Positions 11,601 to 22,320 of a DNA stretch of 64,000 bases are shown here, one piece after another. Below the pieces are notes generated by a model, which was not told the origin of the DNA, did not search any database, and saw only the letters and a program-made list of their open reading frames with translations. Position 1 is the first letter of the stretch; every line of letters begins with the position of its first letter. The position numbers and the translations under genes are program-made. This DNA is from Scalesia atractyloides (lineage: Eukaryota; Streptophyta; Magnoliopsida; Asterales; Asteraceae): NCBI GenBank assembly GCA_947069175.1, contig CAMTDV010000030.1:101332411-101396410 (forward strand). The letters run 5' to 3'.

Positions 11601-11903
11601 AAAGCACTATGGTTTAAAAGATTGCTAAGTGAAATTACAGGCTGGAAGGAGAAGAAGATAACACTCATGGTTGATAATGTTTCTGCAATAACACTCATGA
11701 GGAATCCAGTCTTTCATGGAAGAAGCAAGCACATTGATACACGCTATCATTTCATAAGAGAATGCGTGGAGAATGAGGACATCGAAGTAGAACACATAAG
11801 CGGAGAGCTACAACGGGCAGACATACTAACAAAGGCACTAGCAAGGGTCAAGTTTGCTACAATGCGAGAACTGCTCGGAGTTCAAGATCTGCAACAAAGT
11901 TAA
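8688..11903 (+). pseudogene. Copia pol (protease, integrase, reverse transcriptase, RNase H), disrupted
   Basis: Protease: the active-site region reads LDNRASNH (about 8796-8819) where copia proteases have D-T/S-G, so the catalytic triad is mutated. Integrase: the zinc-binding HH part lies at about 9190-9215, then CDAC at about 9290, then Asp at 9383, Asp near 9446-9451, Asp at 9572 and Glu at 9680 (DDE) and SPQQNG. Frames break at 9233 and 9707-9718. Reverse transcriptase starts before 10604 after two in-frame stops near 10476 and 10568, and has HLDVKSAFLHGDL and YVDD (11012-11023). RNase H: the sequence between the WCIQKQQ stretch and LLSEITGW is shortened, removing the region that normally carries a conserved Glu, and the frame shifts at about 11615. 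The last part (11622-11903) has the conserved NPVFHGRSKHID stretch. Confidence 0.9.
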
Positions 11904-11915
11904 GGATGTTCATGA

Positions 11916-11928
11916 TTAGGGGGGTGAA
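11916..11928 (+). other. Copia polypurine tract
   Basis: The purine-rich TTAGGGGGGTGAA run ends directly before the 3' LTR, as expected for plus-strand priming. Confidence 0.7.
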
Positions 11929-12379
11929 TGAAAGTCTAATCATTTCCCATCCTATACTATAAGGGTTATATAGTAATTATTATAAAGTATGGCGGTTACA
12001 AAGTTGAGGGGCTGATTGTGCCAAATCAGAAGGTTGTAACCGATACCCCAGTGCGAGACCCCTAGGGTCGCATTCATTGATCGACGGCTTCAAGGGGCAC
12101 CACCAGGAGACGCGACTCTTGATCAAAAACACACCTATTCGATTGTACGGACAAGATCAAGAAGGAAGGGACACATCTCTTCAAGTGAAATCACAACCAT
12201 TCGTTCAAGGGACATGACTATTTACGAAGAGACACATCTCTACACTCGTGACTCTAGAAATCTATAAATAGGGCTTAGGATTTTCATTTGTAATCATCAC
12301 ATTGTATTATCACATTCAGTATTCAATAAATTACGTTTATCATTTGCGATCTAGAGATCAAAGATCATTCTAGGCAACA
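11929..12379 (+). repeat. 3' LTR of the copia element
   Basis: Matches 7016-7470 along its length with small differences, ends TAGGCAACA and is followed by the second TAAAC. Confidence 0.92.
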
Positions 12380-12393
12380 TAAACAAAGGGAAA

Positions 12394-12603
12394 ATGCTTC
12401 AGGCTCTTTGTAATCTGGATGATGATGAAAATGATTGCTATGGTCATCATCATAACCCTGTTTATGATCATGCATATATTTATGTTTATACCCTTCCCAG
12501 AGATGGTGATGATGACGATGACGATGATGGAGATTTTGCTCCTGCTGCATCCATGGAAGGAAATGTCAATGATGGTGGCAGTATTGTTCCTAGTTCTGAG
12601 TGA
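12394..12603 (+). CDS. Divergent small acidic Tyr/Asp-rich protein (D)
   Basis: The frame encodes 69 residues. It shares with the A/B family a run DGDDDDDDDGDFAPAA (residues 37-52) and an upstream Tyr-rich part (Y24, Y28, Y30, Y32), but it has Phe where the others have YDY, a His-rich segment (HHH at 18-20), and 17 extra residues after APAA. The copia element lies 14 bp upstream of this ATG. The start is uncertain: residues before ALCNLDDD could instead come from an exon at 6903-6923. The similarity is mostly in low-complexity Asp runs plus FAPAA, so convergence is possible. Function unknown. Confidence 0.45.
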   Translation: MLQALCNLDDDENDCYGHHHNPVYDHAYIYVYTLPRDGDDDDDDDGDFAPAASMEGNVNDGGSIVPSSE

Positions 12604-13290
12604 AATCCTAGGAGCAGTCCTAGGCATAGATCCTTGATCTAATAACCAGGTGAGAAATCCTAGTTTTAGATATAGAAATCCGAAAGCCTGATTAAACTGG
12701 CCTATATACAATACATAGATGTAGAACTATAGATGTCTCTTCAATAACTCTTTGTCCCTTTGAGGCTATGCCAAATACTTTCAATAATGTCGTATCCTGC
12801 TTATACTCTCCCAACTGATATCCAATCATAATATACCCTAGTTGTTGTTTTTTTGTTGATGAATTTGTATGTGTGTGTTTGAAGCAGCCTATCATTTGTA
12901 ATCCACAGGTGTGGTGCAAACCTGTCATTTGATCAGTCCTTTATATCTTTCTTTTTTTCCATATGTGTACTTTGATCAGCAACCAAACATGTGTACCCAT
13001 GTTTTTGTGTTAAGTACTGTATGAATATGGTGGTCTAACTGCCATGCACCGGACTTATGATAAAGCTCAAGAACACATGATAAACCACTTCCACGATCAC
13101 TATTCTACTTCAACTGTCTAAATCAGACATTATGAATGTGCTTTATTGAAAATAAAATAGCAAGATCACACAATTAATGCACATGTTGCATATAACAGAA
13201 GGCACTCAATTCAGTCAATAAAGTTATATGGTAGAACTTATATGTAATAATAAAATTTTCTAACATGATTGTAGCTAATTTACACTAAGG
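12604..13290. other. 3' flank of D and AT-rich intergenic DNA
   Basis: Contains a small inverted CCTAGGAGCAGTCCTAGG (12608-12625). No further gene or clear mobile element is visible. Confidence 0.4.
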
Positions 13291-13304
13291 TTTTATACTA
13301 TGGT

Positions 13305-13660
13305 ATGACCCCCCCCCCCCTTGCCATGTGGCAAGGGGCTTGGCGTGAAGAGGGAGGAAGAGGGGGGTACACCGCAGGAAAGGGGGCAGGGTGGGGAGTG
13401 ACTTGGAGGAGGTGTTGGTGGTGGGTCTCGTCTTTTTCAACCAATCAAAAAATTCTTTTTTTAATGTTTTAACTTTATTTAATAGTATATTATTTTAATG
13501 GGTAATGGTTAGTAAAAATGTGTAAACCATAGTAGGGATTAGTGAAAGAAAGCGGGGTGATGGTTAGTGATAGAAAGGGATTAGTGAAAGAAGGTGGGGT
13601 GATGGTTAGTGATAGAAAGTAGGGTGGTGATAGGAAATAGCCTAGGGATAAGATGATCTG
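13305..13660. repeat. MITE-like fragment with perfect hairpin and short tandem repeats
   Basis: CCCCTTGCCA and TGGCAAGGGG (13317-13338) form a perfect 10-bp hairpin with a 2-nt loop. G-rich sequence and a GGTGGGTCTCGTCTTTTTCA stretch follow. A similar stretch occurs in the MITE at 51272-51495. From 13498 to 13640 units around GATGGTTAGTGATAGAAAG repeat about four times. It looks like one decayed MITE end joined to a minisatellite; the other end is not identified. Confidence 0.4.
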
Positions 13661-14032
13661 AGAGGGATAATTTTTCTCGTAGAAAACCATACTTAAATAT
13701 TGGAATGTTACAACCCAAACACAAGAACTCTACCCAAAAAACAAGTTTGATGGGTGAGTGAGCCCATATGATCTATAAACCTCACATTATTGCTTATACA
13801 ACCGATGTAGAACAAGCTTCATACATTTCAAAGATTTCAGTCCATTGATTTCAGTACATAACGTGGAAGTTTACCTGATCGGGTTAGTCACAAGTGAAAC
13901 GCGAAACACAAGGTGGAGATAAGAAAATTAGTGGGGAGCTAAAATGAAATGTAGGTTTTATTTAGGGTGTACCTATGGGCCCACCATATTGCCTATTTGC
14001 ACACCAAACCCTAACAAACCCTACCTTTACCT

Positions 14033-14254
14033 ACGCTGCGTATAAACCTATACGCTGCATATAGTTTGCATGAGTTTCGGAGCCTGACCACCAATCATTG
14101 CACAGAAAACCGGGGTTTATATGCGCTGCGTATAGACCTATACGCAACGTATATAAACCATCAGATTTTTTGGGGTCATTTAGGTGGGGTTGAAGCATCA
14201 ATTTTTCCACCAAGTTTATATACGCTGCGTATAGGTCTATACACAGCGTATATA
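14033..14254. repeat. Left-end palindrome cluster of the MULE
   Basis: Three near-palindromic units of about 30 bp lie at about 14033-14064, 14124-14155 and 14219-14253. Each reads TACGCTGCGTATAG...CTATACGCAGCGTA with a few mismatches. The spacing is about 90-95 bp. Confidence 0.7.
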
Positions 14255-14269
14255 ACCTTCAGATATATT

Positions 14270-14633
14270 TTTTTCACTTATTTGTGTTATAAATTCTCAA
14301 TCGGTTACAACGTTAACTCATTTAAAATATATAATGTTTTTTATTATTTAGTCGATGTCATCGGAAAGCGTATAATGTTAATTTTTTTTGAAAAAAGTGT
14401 ATACGGTTCAAATATATAATATCGTTATCGAGATTTTAAAATAAAATATTATACCAAGTCTAGTGTCGTTAATTATTTTTAAATACTATAAATGTTTAAA
14501 TATATAATACCGTTTGAATATTACACCGTTTAAATATTATATCGTTAATTATTTTTAGATACTCGTGTACGGTCCGAATATATAATACTGTTTGAGGTGC
14601 GATTCGAATAATATAACGTTAAAAATTATAGCG
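14270..14633. other. AT-rich segment inside the MULE
   Basis: Repeats of short motifs such as AATATATAATACCGTTT occur. There is no coding sequence. The transposase reading ends at its left side, so the catalytic 3' half of the gene has probably been lost here. Confidence 0.4.
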
Positions 14634-15336
14634 TTAAATATTTTGATATATACAGCAAAAGTTTGTACATACATAACAAAATGGCATGTTGTAGATGTTT
14701 GTTTTGTACGTTGCGTCGATCAACATCACGTGCAGGAATGCACTCCACATAGTGACTGAATGAGGATGAACAAAGAAAAGCTCTGTAACGACATCTGTTT
14801 TGGGCTCCTGGCGGGTGTCGTAAATGAATCGGTGGTCACGCAACATGCTTTCCAGTGCCTGCATGAGAGTCTTTCCGTCCATCCGTGACACTCTAATCTT
14901 TTGTACCGCATTTTGCACGTCTTTCTGAACATGGAGGTTGTCGGGAAACTGCTTTCGTAGGGTTAGAAATATGTAACGTGGTTCCATGTTTTGGGCAGTT
15001 AGCTTCTTGATTAGCCTGTATTCGACTTCACTAAATCTTCGCACGAAGGCGTGTCTGCGTAGGTTAGTGGTTATGTTTCGCGCGATCCACTTTTAACTCC
15101 CACGTGTCATTCGTCACGTCCTGTATAGCAATTAATGTAAATGGGCAACCAATTTTTTTGCTACCAGCTTTCCTAACTGTTGCTTTACTACGTGGTTCAC
15201 CACCACGGTCGCACACAAGTCATACCATCCCCGTGCTACCACTAATATTTTTCGATCGGCGGGTAACAATAACGTAACCATTCTCATTTTCCGTTGCTTG
15301 CACCCAATTCTTCAGATCAGTTAAAGACATGAAACG
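14634..15336 (-). pseudogene. MULE/FAR1-type transposase, internal part
   Basis: Reading leftwards from 15330, the frame begins MSLTDLKNWVQATENENGYV, continues with a FAR1-like zinc-binding region with conserved Cys (LVCDRGG, IGCPF) and an HNH end, and is broken by a TGA in its middle and further stops near 15060-15080. From 15044 a second frame (136 codons) contains the segment ahead of the MULE catalytic domain, including FFVHPHSVTMWSAF and VMLIDATYKTNIYNMPF, which is highly characteristic of plant MULE transposases. It then leaves the expected sequence and stops at 14634. The rest of the DDE domain is missing. Identity as a MULE remnant is firm; it is not functional. Confidence 0.8.
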
Positions 15337-16000
15337 CTAAAAAAACAGTTACGTTATAACAACAATTATATAATTTTAACAATAATAATAATAATTATGT
15401 AATTTTAACAATAATTATATAATTTTTACAATAATAACAATAATTATATAATTTTAACAATAATAATAAAAACTATATAAGTTTAACAATAACTATATAA
15501 TTTTAACAATAATAACAATAATTATAATTTTAACAATAATTATATAATTTTAACAATAATAACAATAATAATAATAATAACTATGTAATTTTAACTATAA
15601 TTATATAATTTTAACAATAATAACAATAATTATTATAATTTTAACAATAATAATAAAAACTATATAATTTTAACAATAATTATATAATTTTAACAATAAT
15701 AACAATAATTATAATTTTAACAATAATTATATAATTTTAACAATAATAACAATAATTATAATTTTAACAATAATTATATAATTTTAACAATAATAATAAT
15801 TATTATGTAATTTTAACAATAATTATATAATTTTAACAATGATAACAATAATTATATAATTTTAATAATAATAATAATTATATAATTTTAACAATAATTA
15901 TATAATTTTAACAATAATAATAATTATTATATAATTTTAACAATAATAACAAACAACTATAGTTATAATTTTAACAATATTTATAATAAAAAAGTGATAC
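15337..16000 (-). repeat. AT-rich minisatellite filling a probable transposase intron
   Basis: About 620 bp consist of irregular repeats of AACAATAATTATATAATTTT-like units with (AAT)n parts. On the minus strand, a GT donor is possible at 16000-15999 (after AACATG) and an AG acceptor at 15338-15337 (TTTTTTTAG). The array therefore fills what looks like an intron between the N-terminal exon and the FAR1-like exon. The intron call is inference. Confidence 0.5.
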
Positions 16001-16256
16001 CATGTTATTTTGAAACGAATTTCTCGGGGTGCTGGGTTCATAGTCATCATATAGTGGTGTGTTTAGGAGGCTGATCACCGCATCCTGCGTATCCACCATA
16101 TCCTCCGTATCTATCTAAACAATCTTCTTGCACGTAATAATCTTCACCTCTGTATCCGTAATCAGGATACGATTGCTGCGTCGGGTAAGTAATATGGATC
16201 ATCAACAGGGGCATTCTCAGCACCCTATCCTAGGTATCCATGCAGATTATCTTGTT
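16001..16256 (-). pseudogene. MULE transposase N-terminal exon, distal part
   Basis: This continues the reading frame that is cut by G1 at 25767. It has Tyr/Gly/Pro-rich codons (VQQDNLHGYLG, then a second segment resembling DPYYLPDAA) interrupted by stops. The low-complexity style matches the stretch ending YPDYGYGFEPPYV on the other side of G1. Confidence 0.45.
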
Positions 16257-16261
16257 GCACG

Positions 16262-18906
16262 TGTCACACCCCGACCCGCAGCGGAAAAGGTGATCGGGGC
16301 ATGATTGGATTATCATCAAAGCTCATGATATTTATTAAGCGTTTCATATTCATTAATACAAATTAAATGGAAATTTACAATGATTGCTACAACATGATCT
16401 AACTAACAATCTAAACTTCTTTGTTCTCTTCTAAGGCATATCCTATGTTTTCCTTGCTTCAACCTGTTCACCTGTATCATGTGTAAAAAGGTTTTTGGAT
16501 CAACATAATGTTGGCGAGTGAATCCTATGGAAAACATTTGAACAAATTTATTTAAATTGATTATGAAATATGTGCACAACCAAACATGAGTAAAAATAGA
16601 TGTAACTTAATCGACAATCATAAGATGTTAAATGAAACACTCATGAATAATAATGGAACAATTAAAGGCACGCGATGCTCAACTCGTCTCTCACGAGGAA
16701 CTGAGGGGCCTGATGAATGAATTGCATAAACATGATAATATGAATGACACAACTACAAACAATATACACTCAATGATACACACATGAACAATAATGAATT
16801 TGAATTGAAGCACTCGATGTTCTACTCGTCTCCCACGAGGAACTGATGGGCTTAATGTATGAGTTTCATATAATTTGACAAAAGGAATATAAGTAAATCA
16901 CAACAATAAAAACAATCTAAGTTTAAGTCATGATGTGGTATGGCACAAGTTTAAATAAATAAATTAATTATTTTCATAACACATGACACACCCCAAAACG
17001 TGTAATTTAAAAGGGGGAATTGTAAGATTCACTCACAGTGGGTGCGTTCGGTTGATGACGTTGAATGCACGCGAAGTGGTTTTAACCACGAGTTAGATTT
17101 AACCTAGATAAATCGCATTATGGTTTGGTAAGTAAACGGATTTTATTAATCTATTTTAGTAGGATTGTTGGGTGTATTTTTGTGAGTTTGAGGCTATTTT
17201 CTAACCTTAAAAATGTTATTTTTAAGTATTTATAATTGATTTTTAATTAAAATAATTAAATAAAAAATAATAAAAAAATTGATTTTTTTCTGACCGTTGA
17301 CCGTTTGACTGACCGTTGACCTGACCGTTGACCGGTTCAATTCGGAATACAAGTGCGCTGAGTGAGGCTCGAACCCGAGACCTCCCGTACGCGTGCACAC
17401 AGCTCTACCAACTGAGCTACGTGTCTAACCCGTTATAAATCTGATTTTAATTATATATATATATATTAATTAGTTTAAACCGAAAATCATTTTATTTCAA
17501 AAATAGTTTTAAGTCAATTCGGCGGTGCGCTCCACAGGTCTCGAACCCGGGACCTGTGGTTTAATCTAACACACAGTCCACCGCTGGACTGTGTGTTCAA
17601 CATGTTATATAATTCGATTTTCATTATACTTAAATACTAATTAGTTATTTCCTTTTCTGTCTTATTAAAAAGAATAGATAATTGTTTGAGTCGGTGCAGA
17701 AGACTGGACTCGAACTCGTGACCAGTGATATAAACAAACACACAGTCCACCGCTGGACTGTGTGTCTAACTTGGTTATTATTCCGGTTATCAATATACTT
17801 AACATATATCAATGACGACTCCGGTTCGGTTTAACAAAAAAATGATTTTTATTAAGGCAGCGTGTGTGAGACGGGAATCGAACTCGAGACCTTTGCATGT
17901 TTAACGTGCACACAGTCCACCGCTGGACTGTGTGTCTAACCCGAGTAATATCCTGATTTATATTATACTTATATGATACAGAAATACATCGTCTTCTTCA
18001 TCCAGTTAGAACCAGAAATCGGAAATCGACTGGTTCAAGATTTTTATCAGTTTATTAGTGTGTTTCAGTCCATTAAGGTAAGATAAAGGTGAAAAGATAA
18101 AGAAAATAAGCGAAAGAGGTATACCGACTGGACCCTCTGTTTTCCGGCAGAACTCCGGCGACAGCAATCAACTCCGGCGTCAGGTGTCTTGCAGCAGCAA
18201 GTCTCCGGAAAGCTTGGAAAAAGTATGGGTATCTCCGGTATAAGCTTCAGGGGCTCAGTAAGGCTCGGCAATGGGGAAACCGGTTTTCCGGCGACGAACA
18301 GAAAAGTTCCGGCGAGTGGAATTACGCCGAGAAGATGTGTATTTTTGAGCGAAAAGGTTTGAAGTCGGTTGTGGGTGAATTTATAAGGCAAATCGTTGAA
18401 GAATCTGGTCTGATTTCCGACTGTGTTCACTGATTTAAATTTCCCGGCGGTTATGGTTTTGGTCGCGGACTTCAAACATCGGTTATAACCGATGTCTGGT
18501 TAATGGTTTACGTTATAACGTAAATTGTAGTTAAGACTCGCGAGATTTCCGGGATGCCGACGACTGAACTGTTTGGGCGCCGGTTTTGAATTCGTAACGT
18601 CCCTTTATGAATTAAATGATTCTCTTATTCATCAAACAGAATAAGTGGCGCAGTGGTTTGTGTGTATGTGTTAAGTTCGTTTGCTGATTCGGTACAGACC
18701 CGGGTTCGAAACCCGGCAGAAGTATAATATTTTTATTTTGCGATTTTTGACAGTTTTTCAAAAACTAAATATATATTCCCGTATAATAATTGATTACGGA
18801 TCGTTTAAAAATATTTTGGGCATTTAATTCGCAACGAAAATTTTGACTGACTGTTCGGTTGCTAAACGGAGCGGGTTTGGTAAATCCGTTTTTGACGGAT
18901 GTTACA
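16262..18906 (-). repeat. G1 3' LTR (element orientation)
   Basis: It begins TGTCACACC on the + strand and ends ATGTTACA. The TATA-like TATAAATT on the minus strand at 18378-18385 would be the promoter. The LTR carries five tRNA-like modules and two copies of an ACTCGTCTC...CACGAGGAACTGA unit near 16683-16710 and 16821-16850. The 136-codon minus frame at 18065-18475 is kept in both LTRs only because they are copies. Confidence 0.92.
17355..18722. ncRNA. Five tRNA-like modules in the G1 left LTR
   Basis: Four modules are on the minus strand: 17355-17427, 17527-17598, 17695-17768 and 17861-17938. One is on the plus strand: 18644-18722. The first contains TAGCTCAGTTGG, a perfect tRNA A box with a pairing D-stem (GCTC/GAGC), and GGTTCGAGCC, a B box. 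The next three share a hairpin with arms CACACAGTCC and GGACTGTGTG that contains an A-box-like CAGTCCAGCGG, followed by GTTCGAG- or GATTCCCG-like B boxes. The plus-strand one has GTGGCGCAGTGG and GGGTTCGAAACC. T-runs follow modules 2-4 within about 20-45 bp. They do not fold into full cloverleafs, so they are tRNA-derived or SINE-like promoters and not tRNA genes. Transcription is not shown. Confidence 0.6.
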
Positions 18907-18908
18907 GT

Positions 18909-18922
18909 ATCCCCTGCTTTTT
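18909..18922 (-). other. G1 polypurine tract
   Basis: On the minus strand the sequence reads AAAAGCAGGGGA next to the 3' LTR, as in G2 (AAAAAGCAGGGAT before 39338 and 45081). Confidence 0.6.
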
Positions 18923-20934
18923 AGAAATTTCGTCCCGAAATTTAAATAATGATATATTTTGACTAAAAGGATGATGTTGTTTTGTTTGACAGGTGTATAC
19001 TTAGAAAAATAAGGGCTTAGGTTTTTGTCCGAGGCGGTAACGTTCCTTGTAAGGGTTAAGTACCCTATTCAGGAATCGCTTTTTGTTGCCTACTGTATAA
19101 GTATTGATAAGCAGAAATGATTTGCTAAAAATGATATCATGCATAAGAATTTAGATACGTTTGGGAAAGTATGGTTATATCCTAAGGCAAAACTTCTAAC
19201 ACTACAACCTATATGGAACATAAATAAACACACAACAACTGATATTTGAACATAAGTAAACACAACAGCTAATATTCGAACATGATTAAACACATCAGTA
19301 AATATTTGAACATGAATAAACACATCAGCAAATATTTGAATATGAATTAACACAACAGCAAATATTTGAATCCACATTCTGATAGCATATATGTTTGAAT
19401 GATGAAAGTTCCTCTCTCGTTTGTTATGATGGAGAGGTTAGTTTATGTAGGAATGGATCACAATCCAATCTCTTTAAATAACATGATGATGTAAATGTAA
19501 CACAAATTCCAACCAAGGCAATACTAAAACCTACATGGAACTTCTCATAACCGCCTGATAATGCCTCTGATCCTTTGGCAAGAATACTTATATATAGGAA
19601 GTACCAGCGGCGTATCCACCATATTCTTGCCAAATTTTCATTAGTTTTATCCACAAGTTATGATTGGTTACCAAGAAACTAATAAATCCTACATAGAACT
19701 TCTCATAACCGTCCGATAATGCCTCTGATCCTTTGACAAGAATACTTATATATAGGAAGTACCAGCGGCGTATCCATCATATTCTTGTCAAATTTTCATT
19801 GGTTTTATCAGTGAATTATGACTAGTCCTATAACTCTACAACCAATACAACAAACATAAAATACTGAAATGAAATATATCTGTGCGATCAAGGCTCAATC
19901 GAACGGAGCCGATCGTATTGCATGTACTGAAAATGAAATGGATGTGCGCTCAAGGCTCAATCAAACGGAGCCGAACGTATTGAATGTACTGAAATTGAAA
20001 TTGTGTGCTCAAGGCTCAATCAAACGGAGCCGAGCGTATTGCATGTACTGAAAATGAATAACTTAACCAAACAAACAGCCTATGCATGGAACCTCTCATA
20101 ACCGCCTGATAATGCCTCCGATCATTTGACAAGAATACTTATATATAGGAAGTACCATCGGCGTATCCACCATATCCTTGTCAAATTTTCATTGACTTTA
20201 TCCGCAAGTTATGGTTAGTTCGATGCGACTCTACTACAAACACCACAACCACAAGATATTGATAATGAAATTGTCTGTGCGCTCAAGGCTCAATCAAACG
20301 GAGCCGAACGTATTGAATGAAATTGTATGTGCGCTCAAGGCTCAATCAAACGGAGCCGAACGTATTGAATGTACTGAAATTGAACAACTTAATCTAAACA
20401 ATCATTACACAATCATCCTATGCATGGAACCCTCATAACCGCCTGATAATGCCTCCGATCATTTGACAAGAATACTTATATATAGGAAGTACCATCGGCG
20501 TATCCACCATATCCTTGTCAAATTTTCATTGACTTTATCCGCAAGTTATGGTTAGTTCGATGCGACCTACTACAAACACCACAACCACAAGATATTGATA
20601 ATGAAATTGTCTGTGCGCTCAAGGCTCAATCAAACGGAGCCGAACGTATTGCATGAACTGGAAATGTAAATTGAAATGTGCGCTCAAGGCTCAATCAAAC
20701 GGAGCCAAGCGTATTGCATGTATTGAAATGTAAAATGAAATAACCGATCAAGGCTCAAACAAACGGAGCCGATCGTGCGGGCACGCCAAGATCAACCACA
20801 TAATAAAATGGGGATCCAACTCAACCTCGATGGATGGGGAGCCACGGCCTCGGCAAAAGCATATACTGAAAACAATATATAATATATAATATCCAATAAT
20901 TTCTCTAACAGTCTACACATGGAAAAACATCAAA
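18923..20934 (-). repeat. G1 internal non-coding region with nested direct repeats
   Basis: No pol genes are found. Two kinds of repeat alternate: a block of about 130-150 bp with CCGCCTGATAATGCCTC and TACTTATATATAGGAAGTACC, seen at about 19550, 19705, 20098 and 20437, and short units containing AAGGCTCAATCAAACGGAGC, seen about eight times between 19890 and 20770. The same units are in G2 on the opposite strand. Function unknown; they may be packaging or RNA-structure sequences. Confidence 0.6.
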
Positions 20935-22320
20935 CTAAACGATAGGGGTTGAATCTGGATCTTCGGCGAAGAGGACTAGTTGAGTATCTTCGTTTGGGCC
21001 GTCATTATCTTCGACAGGGTTGGCGTTGATATTGAAGACTCTTCCTCTTGCTGATGGCATAGTGGTTGGGTTTTCTTGGTTTACTTGGTTAACTGGGTTT
21101 GATTGGGCTTGAGTGTTGATAACATTAATCAATTGGGGGCATGTTTTTCTAAAGTGGGTAGGGTCGCCACAATTGAAACAAGCTCGAGCATGTGGGAACA
21201 TGGGGTATTGGGGTTGGTGATAAGTTTGGGCCATGTTTTGAGTAGGGGAAAAGGTTTGGTTTTGAAAGGTGCGACAAACATTGCTCAAATGACCATAGCG
21301 TCCACAAGTTGCACATAGACGACAAGGTAGGGTATGGGGATGGTGATAAAAACAGTTGTTGCATCGAGGGTGAGGTCCAAGATATGGTTTCTTATCTGGG
21401 TAAGCTGAGTTGGGTGCCACTTGGGTGATTGGGATAGCTCGGATGGGTATGGCGTGTAAAACTGGTTGATTTCGTTGGGTCGCAGCGAAAAGTCGCCCGA
21501 CTCTTCTTCTCTTAGGATTGGGTTGAGAAGGGGATTCAGTTTGAGTGGAGTCGGAGGTTTCAGTCGATTCTTTATCCTTCTTCTTCTACTCCTTGAAGTC
21601 TTTGTTTCGGATTCGGTTCTCGGTGAGCTCTGTTGCTAGCTCCATTGCTGCTTCCAAAGTTGCAGGCTTGGTACTTATCACAGGGTCTTGAATCTTTGAC
21701 GGAAGACCACGAATGTAGTGCTCGATCAAACGGTAAAAGGGAGTGAACATGTTGGGAACCATTTGATGTAACTCGAGGAATCTTTTGTTGTAGGTGATGT
21801 GGTCTCCTTCCACTTGCTTCAATGAGTAGAATTCATCTTCTAACTTCTTGATTTCGCTCCTTGGGCAAAATCGTCTGGTCATGATTTCCTTCAATTCGTT
21901 CCAAGTTAAGGACATAGCATCTTCAACACCTCGTTTGGCCTTCTCTGTGTTCCACCAAGTAAGTGCTACCCCATATAATCGACCGGTAGCATATCGCACT
22001 TTGCGATCGTCAGGGCAATCGCAATTTAGAAATGTGTTCTCCATTTCTTCAAACCAATGGAGGAGAGCGGTGACGCCTTCAGTCCCTTTGTATTTCGGAG
22101 GGTCGCATGATTTGAAATGCTTGAAGGTGCATTTAGTGATATTTGGGGGAGAGTTGAAAATGTTTTGGTTTGCTTGATTGACAGGATTAATGGTAAGTGC
22201 TTGCTGAACTTGGATTACAATATTGGGTATTACGGCAGCCATTTGTTGAGCGATTAAGGCAGCCATGCGTTCGCGGGCTTTTCTTGCTCTCGTCTTCCTA
22301 CGGGCGAGGTTAGAAGACAT
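20935..22320 (-). pseudogene. G1 gag with a single in-frame stop
   Basis: Read from the ATG at 22320, 244 codons encode a basic N-terminus, then a retrotransposon capsid domain (PPKYKG, LLHWFEEME, YATGRLYGVALTWW, FCPRSEIKKLEDEFY, YNKRFLELHQMVP, YIRGLPSKIQ). A TAG interrupts the frame at about 21583-21585, where G2 has GAG. The same frame then resumes and ends at 20935, with a Cys/His-rich segment, CATCGRYGHLSNVC and a CCHC knuckle CFNCGDPTHFRKTC. Apart from this stop the gene looks intact at about 460 codons. Its product would assemble particles around element RNA. The enzymes would have to come from another element. Confidence 0.85.

Larger units (their letters stand above)
7011..12384 (+). 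mobile_element. Ty1/copia LTR retrotransposon with 5-bp TSD TAAAC
   Basis: The element spans 7016-12379 between two copies of TAAAC (7011-7015 and 12380-12384). LTRs of 455 and 451 bp begin TGAAAG and end CAACA and differ by roughly seven substitutions and a few small indels by my reading, so insertion was fairly recent. Domain order is gag, protease, integrase, reverse transcriptase, RNase H, which defines copia. All protein regions are broken by stops or frameshifts, so it is non-autonomous now. It sits immediately 5' of the D small gene. Confidence 0.93.

Noticed and set aside
17355..17427. A functional tRNA gene
   Set aside because: A and B boxes are good, but acceptor and T-stem pairing is incomplete and the anticodon arm is unconvincing. 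It is called tRNA-like.
18065..18475. 136-codon frame in both G1 LTRs (also 24925-25335)
   Set aside because: It is preserved only because the LTRs are copies of each other. It lies over the LTR promoter/leader region and has no recognisable domain.
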